In this document: positions 17,965 to 26,402 of the stretch, piece after piece
How the letters are laid out: each line of letters opens with the position of its first letter
Numbering within the stretch: position 1 is the first letter of the stretch
Assembly (NCBI RefSeq): GCF_013177695.1
Contig: NZ_WOEY01000013.1
Span: 39,046-103,045, forward strand
DNA: 64,000 nucleotides
DNA from: Paraburkholderia solitsugae
Lineage (GTDB): Bacteria; Pseudomonadota; Gammaproteobacteria; Burkholderiales; Burkholderiaceae
Reading direction: 5' to 3'
The notes under the pieces: generated by a model
Database searches by the model: none
What the model was told of the DNA's origin: nothing
What the model saw: the letters and a program-made list of their open reading frames with translations, nothing else
Program-made: the position numbers and the translations under genes

Positions 17965-18116
17965 ATTCCGGTATCGTGACCGCCGATTCCGGCATCGTGA
18001 CCGCGGATTCCGGAAAGCCCGGGAAATCGGTCACGTTCCCCCGGAATGACCGGTCACGATCAATCGGAATGCTCGGTCACGTTCGTCCGGAATCGTCGGT
18101 CACGTTGGGCCGGAAT
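17965..18116. repeat. Left-end repeat array of IS21 element B
   Basis: Four tandem units with an exact 23-base period start at 18028, 18051, 18074 and 18097, each CGGTCACG-N5-6-CGGAAT plus three bases. Two units in the opposite orientation (ATTCCGGTATCGTGACCG at 17965, ATTCCGGCATCGTGACCG at 17986) and a partial third at 18007 lie nearer to istA. The four-out, three-in arrangement is the same as at the left end of element A. Confidence 0.88.
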
Positions 18117-18121
18117 ACCCA

Positions 18122-18595
18122 CTCGCCGGTTGCGACTGGATTCGCAACGCCCAGAACATCATCCTGAGCGGGCCGACCGGCGCGGGCAAGACATGGATTG
18201 CCTGCGCATTTGCCCAGCAGGCCTGCCGGCAAGGCTTCGCGGTACTTTATGTACGCGTCGCACGCCTGTTCGAGGAACTGAAGATCGCACACGGCGATGG
18301 CAGCTTCACCCGGCGTCTGGCGCAGCTTGCGAAGATAGATGTTCTGTTACTCGACGACTGGGGGCTGCAGGACCTCGATCAGGGCGCACGCAACGATCTG
18401 CTGGAAGTCCTCGACGATCGCGTCGGTACCCGCTCGACCATCATCACCAGCCAGTTGCCCCTCGAACACTGGCACGCGTGGCTGCAGGATCCAACGCTTG
18501 CAGACGCCATTCTCGATCGTCTCGTGCATCAGGCCCACAAGATCCCGCTCAAGGGCGATTCGATGCGCAAAAAGAACAACCCGGTAACTGCGTAG
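18122..18595 (+). pseudogene. istB: istB helper ATPase, 5'-truncated
   Basis: Frame opens at 18122 with [17 protein letters not shown], then Walker A GPTGAGKT, Walker [10 protein letters not shown] and the sensor region [19 protein letters not shown], ending at TAG 18593-18595. About 90 N-terminal residues and the start are missing, replaced by the left tip of element B. IstB promotes target selection by IstA. Orientation and position before the right end indicate it belongs to element A. Confidence 0.9.
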
Positions 18596-18605
18596 CCCAC
18601 GGCAA

Positions 18606-18938
18606 CGTTCCGCAGTAACGCGCACGGGAAGCCGTTACGGAGTAACGAAATCAGATTGGAGAAGAACATGGCAAAAACAGCGGCGCAGCGGCAAGCCGCG
18701 TACAGGGCGCGGCGCCCTCATGCAGGCAGTGACGGCAACGGCGAGCGATGCCTGAACGTCTGGATCGACACCCGCGCCTCCCTGGCACTTGCAAGACTGG
18801 CGCGTCGTTACGCAGTAACGCAACGGGCGTTGATCGAGCGACTGGTCATGGCGGAAGATGAACGTACCCTCGCGGAGATTGAACCTGATTCGGTGCAGTG
18901 GCATGCATACTTCGCCGTCACGTCGTTACGCAGTAACG
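18606..18938. repeat. Four copies of the palindrome CGTTACGCAGTAACG
   Basis: Copies at 18606-18620 (one mismatch), 18633-18647 (CGTTACGGAGTAACG), 18806-18820 and 18924-18938 (both CGTTACGCAGTAACG). The first two flank the promoter/ribosome-site region of the small gene at 18668, the other two are inside its coding sequence. The spacing and conservation are what an autoregulatory operator set would look like. Confidence 0.75.
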
Positions 18939-19012
18939 ACGACGATCACATGCATGAAAAAGGAGGAAACATGGCCACGGCACAACCGGTCATGCTGCCT
19001 GAAACCACCTGA
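18668..19012 (+). CDS. Small IS-borne DNA-binding-like protein
   Basis: 114 residues, ATG after GGAGAAGAAC. Starts AKTAAQRQAAYRARRPHAGS and then CLNVWIDTRASLALARLARR-YAVTQRALIERLV, a pattern of a beta strand followed by two helices like ribbon-helix-helix or short helix-turn-helix proteins. Similar small proteins are known from IS21-like elements next to istB, where they may control transposition. Four copies of a palindrome lie in and before the gene, so autoregulation is likely. Function not established. Confidence 0.6.
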   Translation: MAKTAAQRQAAYRARRPHAGSDGNGERCLNVWIDTRASLALARLARRYAVTQRALIERLVMAEDERTLAEIEPDSVQWHAYFAVTSLRSNDDDHMHEKGGNMATAQPVMLPETT

Positions 19013-19110
19013 TCCCGAACACTCACGCTACAATCCATACACTACGCAGCACCGCCCTCCAGCTTGTTCGACTTCACCGAAACGAGCGTTCAGCTTCCCC
19101 GAAATCCGCA

Positions 19111-19159
19111 ATGATGCTAGAGCGGTCAGAGAAATGACGATCACAATGGATTTATCTAT
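19111..19159 (-). pseudogene. DUF4148 gene, 5' part (signal peptide), split by IS21 insertion
   Basis: On the minus strand AAGGAG (19166-19171) is followed after six bases by ATA-GAT-AAA-TCC, then KSIVIVISLTALA up to the insertion point; the sequence continues at 16364 as SSSAFAQSRTRAEV. Position of the ribosome site marks the codon at 19157-19159 as start, and it reads ATA instead of ATG, so the gene may have lost its start as well as being interrupted. Confidence 0.75.
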
Positions 19160-19557
19160 TTCAGACTCCTTAGTGTTTCGTGAGTTTTGTGCGATACGCA
19201 ATGAGTAGACTCCGTTTCGTCACCAGATATTCCCGCGTCCTGCAAAAAAAGAACACTTGCGCGACTGAAGCACATAAAAATGAGGTCGATTGCGATGTAG
19301 GTCAACGAGCCATGGTCCCGTTGACCGGGTCATCTGACCGCATCTTCGGGTGGGATGGAGCGATGCGCGAAGGGCAGGGTCCGAGTGTCATCGGGGATGT
19401 TGTGCGGAACAAGATGAACCGGGTATTAATGTTTCAGGTCTGCGAAAGAGAGTAGGGAATAAGAAGGCCGGCCCGGTGGTTTACCCGTGCAGAGCGTCGT
19501 GCGCCTGAGTCAAGTGGGCTGTGGACGTCACACGCTCGAAAACCAAGGAGTAGCAAC
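19160..19557. other. Gene-free stretch after the IS21 element
   Basis: Apart from the ribosome site of the split DUF4148 gene, nothing recognised. One open frame (19180-19455) has no family resemblance, no ribosome site and atypical composition, so it is left out. The promoter of the DUF4148 gene at 19558 should lie near the right end. Confidence 0.55.
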
Positions 19558-19876
19558 ATGAAATCGAATTCGCTTAATCGGCTGGTTGCTCAATCCGCGC
19601 GTGGTTCGCTCATCGTAAGTGCGGTGCTGATGGCAACGTCAGCCTGTGTGTACGCGACAAACGTCGGTGGAGCCCGGCACGCATCAGATCACCCGCGCAG
19701 AAGTGCGGAATGAACTCAAGGAGTTGGAGGCGGTCGGATATCGCCCTATTCCCAATGATCTCTATTACCCAGATGACATTCAGGCGGCGGAACAAAGGCT
19801 GGAGGCTAAACATCAAGCGGAAAAGAATGCGCTGACGGGAGGGAGCCAGATAGCGCAGACGAAGCCCACGCCATGA
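19558..19876 (+). pseudogene. DUF4148 small exported protein, frameshifted
   Basis: ATG 19558 follows CCAAGGAGTAGCAAC. Frame 1 gives a signal peptide (SLIVSAVLMATSACVYAT), then after about 19665-19680 the DUF4148 core is found one frame over (HQITRAEVRNELKELEAVGY up to the stop at 19876). A single-base gain or loss near 19670 separates the two parts. Could be a sequencing error; otherwise a recent pseudogene. Confidence 0.8.
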
Positions 19877-20280
19877 CTGCGACGGATTGCGCGTACAGGC
19901 ATCGCGTTGCTCAGCAAGTGACAACCGGACCTTGGGTGCTGCTGCAAAAAATGCGCCACGACGCAAAGCGTCTGGCAAGGTGACATCGATAGTGAGCGGC
20001 ATCGGAGGCGCACCGTCAGCTCACCAGCATCAGGTAGCGGGTCGGTATCGGCCACCGATTCTGATCACGTCGCCGTGACGCGCGGCTCACGGCGATCCTG
20101 GCGCGCGGCCACCGCCGTCAACCAGAACGCGAGCGGTTGCGCTGACCCCACGACCGGATTCGAAATGTGCGGCGGTCTGGAATAAAACGGATGTTCCGGC
20201 AGTCTACGCATTGAAGCGAGTCGGGAGGCCCGTTGGATGATCCGGCGGTCTACCTCCCGAACCTTAGTCGAGAGGGCACT
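19877..20280. other. Gene-free stretch before the metallophosphoesterase
   Basis: About 400 bases without a supported gene. No clear terminator or promoter pair was recognised; a GAGGGCACT ribosome site for the next gene ends it. Confidence 0.55.
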
Positions 20281-21225
20281 ATGTCGTCAGATCTTCCATC
20301 CGATCCGTCGCGCCGCGGCGCGTTGAAATGTCTCGCCTTCGGTGGCGTTGGGACCGTGTTTGTTCTGGCCGGCGGTATTCTCACGCCGGTGGAACTGGCC
20401 CTCGCCGCCACAGCGAAGGATTCGTCAGTTGCCTCGGGTGTTCCCCTGTTCCTTCAGATCAGCGACTCCCATATAGGCTTCAACAAGGAAGCCAATCCGG
20501 ATGTCGCCGGTACGCTCAAGCAGACGATTGATTTTGTCAACGCCATGCCGATCAAACCGGCGCTGACGATTCACACAGGCGACATTACCCATCTTTCCAA
20601 ACCGTCAGAGTTCGACCTCGCGGCCCAATTGTTGTCGGGCCTGAATATCACCGAGTTGCATACCGTTCCGGGCGAGCATGACGTCACCGACGGGCCAGGG
20701 ACGGAATACTTCAGCCGCTTCGGTCAAGCCTCGGACAATAGAGGTTATTACAGCTTCGACCACAATGGCGTGCACTTCATCGGGCTCGTCAACGTAATGC
20801 ATTTCAAGCCGAATGGTCTGGGAGGCTTGGGCGACGACCAGCTCGCCTGGTTGGAAAGCGATCTGAAGGGGCGCTCGTCCAGCACGCCGATCGTCGTCTT
20901 TGCGCACATGCCGATGTGGACGATTTACGAACCGTGGGGGTGGGGCACCGGCGATGCCGGCCAGGCGATGAGCTATCTGAAGCGCTTTGGTTCGGTCACC
21001 GTCCTGAACGGGCATATCCATCAGATCGTGTCGAAGGTGGAAGGCAATATCACCTTCCATACGGCGCGCTCGACGGCGTATCCGCAGCCGACGGCCGGCA
21101 ATGGCCCAGGACCCATGCCGCTGACGGTGGCGAGCGATCAGCTTCCCAGGATGCTTGGCGTAACCAGCATCAAGATCGTGCGCCACCCGCTGAAGGCGAC
21201 ACTTGCCGACACGACACTCGTCTGA
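20281..21225 (+). CDS. Tat-exported calcineurin-like metallophosphoesterase
   Basis: 314 residues. The N-terminus DPSRRGALKCLAFGGVG is a twin-arginine signal. Metal-binding motifs in order: ISDSHIG (Asp62, His64), HTGDITH (Asp101), VPGEHDV (residues 130-135, with Glu where most family members have Asn), FAHMPMW and LNGHIHQ. The two-metal centre hydrolyses phosphomono- or diesters in the periplasm. The next gene encodes an exported cupredoxin, and this pairing suggests a shared periplasmic role. The substrate is unknown. Confidence 0.9.
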   Translation: MSSDLPSDPSRRGALKCLAFGGVGTVFVLAGGILTPVELALAATAKDSSVASGVPLFLQISDSHIGFNKEANPDVAGTLKQTIDFVNAMPIKPALTIHTGDITHLSKPSEFDLAAQLLSGLNITELHTVPGEHDVTDGPGTEYFSRFGQASDNRGYYSFDHNGVHFIGLVNVMHFKPNGLGGLGDDQLAWLESDLKGRSSSTPIVVFAHMPMWTIYEPWGWGTGDAGQAMSYLKRFGSVTVLNGHIHQIVSKVEGNITFHTARSTAYPQPTAGNGPGPMPLTVASDQLPRMLGVTSIKIVRHPLKATLADTTLV

Positions 21226-21259
21226 TTCCGGCCACCACTCATCCACAAGGATCCTAATC

Positions 21260-21607
21260 ATGCGAACCATTTTCTTTCGTCGCGCCTTCGTCGTCTCGCT
21301 TGCCGTCGGGATGCTGATGTCGGGATTCGCTTCCGAGTTTGCCGTCGCGCAAGCGCAGGAGTCCAATGCCGTCGTGATAAAGAACTTCATGTTTTCGCCG
21401 ATGTCCCTCACGGTCAAGGTCGGCTCGACAGTGACCTGGAAAAATCTCGATGGCGAACCGCATACGGTCGTCAACGATGCCGGCCTGTTCCGTTCCGGCG
21501 CGCTCGATCAGAACGACACGTTTCAGTTCAAGTTCGATAAGCCGGGTGTCTACAAGGTATTCTGCGCCATCCACCCATATATGAAGGAGACGATTACCGT
21601 CAAGTAG
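21260..21607 (+). CDS. Exported cupredoxin (plastocyanin-like copper protein)
   Basis: 115 residues with a signal peptide (VVSLAVGMLMSGFASEFAVA). Type 1 copper ligands are all present: His68 (GEPHTVV), Cys102, His105 and Met108 (FCAIHPYM). Starts 35 bases after the phosphoesterase with AAGGATCC as ribosome site, so it is cotranscribed. Likely a small periplasmic electron carrier. Confidence 0.92.
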   Translation: MRTIFFRRAFVVSLAVGMLMSGFASEFAVAQAQESNAVVIKNFMFSPMSLTVKVGSTVTWKNLDGEPHTVVNDAGLFRSGALDQNDTFQFKFDKPGVYKVFCAIHPYMKETITVK

Positions 21608-21683
21608 GTGCGCTATCCCGGAGCGCATGCCGCCAGAGGTTGAGTAACCGTCTGGAAGAGTGCGGCAGGGCGCGGTATTGTTG

Positions 21684-23381
21684 TCAGGCCTGAGGCATCT
21701 GGGACGCCTTGGATAGCACGCGGACGGAAACCGGCTCATGGCGGCCTTTCAGGTGTGCATCAAGCTGCGGCAGGTCTGCCGCCGAAACGCCGGCATGCTG
21801 GAATACCTCTTCGGACACAATAGCATCGCAAGCGATTTCTTTTGTCAGTTCCTCAAGTCTTGAGGCCACGTTCAGTGGGTCACCAATTGCCGTGAATGTC
21901 ACATGCTCGCGAAAGCCAATCTCACCCATTACAGCCGGGCCGCAATGCAATCCAATGCCAAACCGGATGGGCATTTGCAGTTGCTGTTCGAGCGCAGCAT
22001 TGAGTTGATCAATGTTGGCTGCCACCAACGGCACCGCGCAGAGCGCCTGGCGACAAGCAACGGCAGGCTCGTCGCGTAAGCCAAAAATCGCGAGCACAGC
22101 GTCGCCCATGAACTGGTTTGGCATACCACCCGCCTCTACCACCGCGGCACAGACAGCGCTCAGGAAGCGACTGACTACGAATATGCTGTCGAACGGTAGT
22201 TGCGCCGCCGCAAGCTGTGTAGAACCCCGCATGTCCACGAACATGAACGCCGCGAATCGCTCTTGCGGCATGACGTCCCGCTGACGCCGTTGCAGGAAGG
22301 CCGCGGATGCGGCCGGCGGCACCAATGGCCACACGGAGAGATCATGGATCGGCCGCAACTGGCACGCAAGACGCACTGTCTGCGAGTCAACTCCCAGTCG
22401 CTCCAGGACGCGCCGCTCTGCCTCGGCTGGCGTGGGCAGCGGCACATCGCTGAGCACGCGCACTCTACACAATGTGCAGCGAGCACGGCCACCGCACGTG
22501 CTGGCATGGGGAACTCCGGCCATCCGGCTAGCTTCCAGCACCGAAAATCCGAGCGGCGCGAATACCCTACGCCCCTCTGGGTACAAGATGCAGAGCCGTC
22601 CGTGCCGGCGCTCCCGGACCGTGCGCAGCAGCCGCGCCCCAAGTACCAACAGCAGCGCGCCACCATCGAAGAGCAGAAAGTCGTTGCGCAGATCGGCGAG
22701 CCAGAGATTTTGCAATCCCGTCCCGACGACCGTCGGCCGAGTCGCCGCGGCGCGCCAGACGGGATCCTGCGCAAGCGCGATCACTTCCCGTCCGCCTTGC
22801 AGGAAGCCTAGCAGAGCGAGCACCGGGAGCAGCACGGCGACGCTCAGCAACACGCTCCGCCACGCCCCAAACCATGGCTTCAACCGCAACCAGAACCAGA
22901 CGCCACAACACCCGTGCGACCAGGCGACCACCAACAGCACCAACTGTGCTCGGCCGAAGAGCGGCGAACCGATCCAGAACGAGTACAACAACTGCGCGTA
23001 ACCCTTGTTCAGGCCGAACGCGGCAAATGCGATCCGCGTATTGGCGAGATGGTTGGCTAGCAGCGGCGGAATGCATAGACCGAGGACGAGTTGCGTCGCC
23101 TCACCCCGATTCCAATGCACCGAGCGCCGCTCATACAGCGCCCACAGGCCCAGGAAGAAATGCGTCACGAGGGCGCTGTATAACACGCCTGTTCCAAGCC
23201 ATCCCTGCCAGATAAACTTCTGTACAAGCAGACCACGCTCCAGCCACGCGAGCGAGATATTCCCTAGCGAGTGATTCAGGAGGTGTCCCCCTACATAGGT
23301 GAACAGCACCAGTCCGGTGGTCAGCCGAACCGATCGCACACCCGCCGGCCGCCATCTTTGAATACTGGGAAAGCGCAACAT
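21684..23381 (-). CDS. Membrane adenylate cyclase with [2Fe-2S] ferredoxin domain
   Basis: 565 residues. Residues about 15-255 hold six membrane helices with several His, resembling a haem-b membrane anchor. About 262-345 is a plant-type ferredoxin domain with Cys296, Cys302, Cys305 and Cys340. From about 375 a class III cyclase domain: FVDMRGST (Asp383), NQFMGDAVLAIFG (Asp427), IGLHCGPAVMGEIG, TAIGDPLNVASRLEEL. The Lys usual before the GD motif is Gln423, as in relatives of this redox-cyclase group. ATG 23381 has GGAG. Converges with the cupredoxin gene. Probably couples redox state of the quinone pool or periplasm to cAMP. Confidence 0.88.
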   Translation of the reverse strand: MLRFPSIQRWRPAGVRSVRLTTGLVLFTYVGGHLLNHSLGNISLAWLERGLLVQKFIWQGWLGTGVLYSALVTHFFLGLWALYERRSVHWNRGEATQLVLGLCIPPLLANHLANTRIAFAAFGLNKGYAQLLYSFWIGSPLFGRAQLVLLVVAWSHGCCGVWFWLRLKPWFGAWRSVLLSVAVLLPVLALLGFLQGGREVIALAQDPVWRAAATRPTVVGTGLQNLWLADLRNDFLLFDGGALLLVLGARLLRTVRERRHGRLCILYPEGRRVFAPLGFSVLEASRMAGVPHASTCGGRARCTLCRVRVLSDVPLPTPAEAERRVLERLGVDSQTVRLACQLRPIHDLSVWPLVPPAASAAFLQRRQRDVMPQERFAAFMFVDMRGSTQLAAAQLPFDSIFVVSRFLSAVCAAVVEAGGMPNQFMGDAVLAIFGLRDEPAVACRQALCAVPLVAANIDQLNAALEQQLQMPIRFGIGLHCGPAVMGEIGFREHVTFTAIGDPLNVASRLEELTKEIACDAIVSEEVFQHAGVSAADLPQLDAHLKGRHEPVSVRVLSKASQMPQA

Positions 23382-24394
23382 GCTCTGCTCTCCACCCTCT
23401 CGATCAGAGGCATTTCGTTGGGAGATCGACCGGCGGGGCTCGGTTCGATGTGGTTGCATCGTCTTGTCGCCAAGGTCGTGGAGCTTTCAAGAAACACCAG
23501 CTAGGACCTGGCTTGCTTGCGACGCCAAGCCGGGCGACCACGTGCCTCGACACTTTTATTGTGGAGCTGGATATTTCAAAGCGTGCCTTCAGGAATATTA
23601 CTACTGTCGATCAAACGACTGACTAAACTGAGCGCACGCGACTCGCGCTTCAATGGTGAGTTGATCAACATCTAGTTTATACGGTTCAGGATTTCCGCCG
23701 AGGATCCCGTCGGTCCGCGGCGCTCGATCGGATTGAGGTAGGCGATCAGCAGTGTTTCATGCGCCGAAAGGCATACTCCGTCTCGCGTCCAGCAGTCGTG
23801 TCTTCCGGCTTGCAAAACTGTCGGTTGGGCCCGGCCAATCCGTGATGATGCCACGCGTAAATTCATATCCTTGAGCAGCGGGAAATTGCGAGTTTCTTCT
23901 GAACATTGAGCAGGGGCTTACACCAGAAGCCGGTCTGACCGTTCCTTTGGAGCAACCCAGCTGCGCGTCTTCCCGATGCGTCCTCGGCATTCGCGGGTAG
24001 CGCAATCGGGCGGGTATTTGTCGAATAGGCGAGAAATACCGCCGACGTCGGACAGCGGATCTCTGAAATCCACAAAGGGTGCGAGCTTTGAAGCACCACC
24101 ATTCCGAAAAACTTCGTCAACCGGCAGCTACCGATGAGGACCACGCCCGATCGCTCTGGATCAATTCATCGAGTACGAGCCATATGTGCAGAGCGAGCAC
24201 TCTCGAAGAGGTAAGCACCTAAAGTTGCTAGTCGGGAATAGAACCGACAATGTTGCGGTTTAACAAGTACACGCCGGACGGTTGGAAACGATCGAGAAGA
24301 TCTCATGCGACTTGTGCGACGGGACGTTCCAGAAGCGACTGGCTTACCGTCGTATATTTTGGATTGAAAATTAATTGTGAATTGGAGATTTCAG
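23382..24394. other. One-kilobase stretch without a recognisable gene
   Basis: Several short overlapping open frames on both strands, none with a ribosome site or family resemblance. The last 50 bases before the DUF4148 gene are AT-rich (about 24350-24385), fitting a promoter. May be decayed coding sequence, but nothing could be named. Confidence 0.55.
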
Positions 24395-24667
24395 ATGAAA
24401 AATCTTAGTCTGATTGCGGCGGTTACCCTCGCACTGGGCGCTGCGAACGCGTATGCCGGCGACATGGACGTCCCGGCCGGAACCTACGAAAATGCTGCCA
24501 CGGTGTCGCAAGCGGATCCCTCATCGGCACAGCTGATCACGCCTATGAAGGGCAGCACAGCTTCTTCCGGAAAGACTCGAAAGGAGGTTCGCCAGGAACT
24601 GATTCGGGCGCAGCAGGATGGCACGATGGCACGCCTGAACTCGCTGCTCTATGGCGGAGGAAGTTGA
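24395..24667 (+). CDS. DUF4148 small exported protein
   Basis: 90 residues with signal peptide (NLSLIAAVTLALGAANAYA) and the closing DUF4148 segment KTRKEVRQELIRAQQDGTMA. ATG 24395 has TTGGAG at good spacing. The only one of the four local family members besides 15730 that appears intact. Confidence 0.85.
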   Translation: MKNLSLIAAVTLALGAANAYAGDMDVPAGTYENAATVSQADPSSAQLITPMKGSTASSGKTRKEVRQELIRAQQDGTMARLNSLLYGGGS

Positions 24668-24867
24668 TCCGGCGCACGGCGTGCGAGGCGCGAGACGGGA
24701 GGCCACACCAATCCGTTCGTCCGGAATCGTGGACGCGAGGAAAAACGGCTATCTGGTCAAGGTCAACAATTTAGTGGCAGATAGTGCCGCCGCATGATTC
24801 TGTTGCCCCGGCTCCTCCTTGGTTACGGTTGAAGTCGGACTCATAGGCGGATCTTGTCACGTTGTCA

Positions 24868-25173
24868 CGTTGCAAGCCGAAGTGCGGCGAATGCGTTGGA
24901 CAGGCGCCCAAGCGCCTGATAGTTCTCGGTATAAACCGCTTCTTGCGTCGCAATGGACGCCTGCTCATTCGCGACTTCTTTCTCGTCCGCCAACAAGGCC
25001 ATGTTGCGGGTCGCAATGGCGATGCCGTTGACGGCGCCCCGCAGGTTTGTAGCGAGTGCCGTCTCGGTATCGTGGACCTCGACGAGGTCGTGGAGTTTGC
25101 CTCGGATGCTGGCCAATGCTAGTGCACGCTCCGTAGCGGAAGTAACTGTTTTTTGACATTTGCAGTACGTCAA
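24868..25173 (-). pseudogene. Fragment of a chemoreceptor (MCP) sensor domain
   Basis: Reads ALATNLRGAVNGIAIATRNM, then ALLADEKEVANEQASIATQE, the pattern of the periplasmic four-helix bundle of methyl-accepting chemotaxis proteins. There is no membrane segment before it and no HAMP or signalling domain after it, so it is a piece of a lost gene. The remaining bases of 24668-25335 show nothing else. Confidence 0.45.
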
Positions 25174-25335
25174 TGCGGCCGATACGGGCTGCGCCCGGTT
25201 CCGAATCCGTGTGAATGGTTATCAGCTTGCGCTCAATGAGCCACTCCGCAGCCGCATGAATAATTTCTCCCTCGGCTCGGGAACGGCCAGAATCGGCTGT
25301 TCCCCATTGCCGCGCGCATTGTTGAACATAGCCAT

Positions 25336-25989
25336 CTATACGTTCTGTGCGCAGGGTTTGTGGGGCAGGAATGTCTCCATGACTTGCATGCAGCCGCACA
25401 GCGCATTCACGGATTTGAAAGACGAGGGGTCGCGGGCGCGTTCGAGCCAGAAACCGTCGATAACTGCTGTAAGCGTCGCGGCGGCGAATTCACCGTCTAC
25501 GGGCGTACCGCACACTTGGACGATCTGGTCGAAGAGTTTCTTAAGCGTGTCGCGGTGGGCGTTGTATAGCGCCTTGTGCGCGTTGCCGATCACGGGGTCG
25601 CTTTGAGCAACGCTCCAGAATCCAAGCCAGACTTTAACTGTCGACGGTTTAAATACGGGTGCAGCGAAACACGCCTCGATGATCGCAGTGAGTTTTTCCT
25701 CCGTATTTGTTGCTTTTGCTGCCGCTTCCCGGGAAGCGTTTAGCAGGTCTGCGGCCAATCGCTGATAGGTCCGTGCCATCAGTGCATCTTTCGACCCGAA
25801 GTGATAGTGAATGAGGCCACGCGCGATGTTCGCTTCGGCGCAGATCCGGTCGACGGTGGTTTCAGAATAGCTGTAACGGGCGATGCAGCGCATAGTCGCG
25901 TCAATGATCGATTGCTGGCGCCAAGCCGCTATCTCACGGGCACCGATACCGCGTGCCGGCACCGTCTCCTTGCCGATGGTCCTTTTCAC
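25336..25989 (-). CDS. BetI-like TetR regulator 1
   Basis: 217 residues. N-terminal helix-turn-helix (RQQSIIDATMRCIARYSYSE, then ANIARGLIHYHFGSKDAL) and a C-terminal domain of BetI type (KVWLGFWSVAQSDPVI, TAVIDGFWLERARDP). Very close paralogue of regulator 3 at 53818 and more distant from regulator 2 at 27628. The promoter region to its right holds two copies of the ATTGAACAATCGTT element, so it likely represses itself and the divergent binding-protein gene at 26403. Confidence 0.92.
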   Translation of the reverse strand: MKRTIGKETVPARGIGAREIAAWRQQSIIDATMRCIARYSYSETTVDRICAEANIARGLIHYHFGSKDALMARTYQRLAADLLNASREAAAKATNTEEKLTAIIEACFAAPVFKPSTVKVWLGFWSVAQSDPVIGNAHKALYNAHRDTLKKLFDQIVQVCGTPVDGEFAAATLTAVIDGFWLERARDPSSFKSVNALCGCMQVMETFLPHKPCAQNV

Positions 25990-26038
25990 TCTACCGCCTC
26001 GCGGAAGTCATGACACGCTTAAGTATATGCCGTTATAA

Positions 26039-26307
26039 AACGATTGTTCAATAAAAATATGGACACGGTCCATTGAGATCAAGTTGGTTGAATTCGTAAG
26101 GAAATACCTTGAAAAGCGGGGTCGTTCGATCTGCTTGTTGCGCTCTGAAATCTTCCGTCACTCCGTTTGAAGACTTACTGGTAAAGAGTTTGGCTGAATT
26201 TTATGGTTCCGTGAGAAATAAGCTGCGATGCTTGGTTGGTGGGTGCCGGCACCTCGAAAATTGTTCGCGTCTAGGTAGTTCTGCCTATGCTATTGAACAA
26301 TCGTTAA
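26039..26307. promoter_or_regulatory. Two inverted operator-like sites between TetR 1 and the polyamine-binding protein gene
   Basis: AACGATTGTTCAAT at 26039-26052 and its exact complement ATTGAACAATCGTT at 26292-26305, 240 bases apart in the 413-base gap 25990-26402. The first is 50 bases from the tetR start; the second is about 100 bases before the transport gene. Members of the TGAAC-N4-GTTCA set found across the window. No gene is seen in the gap. Confidence 0.7.
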
Positions 26308-26402
26308 ATAGTAGACTGAGATCCATCGCAGGAATGTTAGTGCTGCAGGAAGGGCAGAAGAGCGCCGCTCAGAGACCCTAATTTCCCGAAGGAGGATACG
26401 CC

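Larger units (their letters stand above)
17264..18121 (-). mobile_element. Partial second IS21-family element (element B), inverted inside element A
   Basis: Contains the first part of a different istA (17264-17882) and the element's left end up to 18121, where its tip reads TGGGTATTCCGG on the minus strand, closely matching the TGCGTATTTCGG tip of element A. The base after the tip, 18122, is already in the istB frame of A. The second half of istA, istB and the right end of B are missing. Best explained by insertion of B into A and later deletion or inversion between the two istA genes. Confidence 0.82.
16365..19110 (+). mobile_element. IS21-family element (element A), rearranged, with intact ends and 7-bp target duplication
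   Basis: Ends are TGCGTATTTCGG at the left and CCGAAATCCGCA at the right (the complement of TGCGGATTTCGG), so TG...CA as in IS21 elements. The 7 bases ATGATGC occur at 16358-16364 and again at 19111-19117 as target duplication. Inside: arrays of end repeats, the first half of istA, an inverted piece of a second IS21 element (B), the 3' part of istB, and a small passenger gene. Length 2.75 kb. Because both istA and istB are broken it cannot move alone. Confidence 0.85.

Noticed and set aside
18028..18116. CRISPR array, because of the exact 23-base period
   Set aside because: Repeats are nearly contiguous with only 3-base gaps, differ among themselves, lie at the tip of an IS21 element and have no cas genes; they are transposase-binding repeats.
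19180..19455. Small open frame after the IS21 element
   Set aside because: No ribosome site, no recognisable fold; its start overlaps the leader of the split DUF4148 gene on the other strand.
24965..25399. Minus-strand frame overlapping the chemoreceptor fragment
   Set aside because: No family resemblance and it overlaps the tetR gene end; treated as noise.
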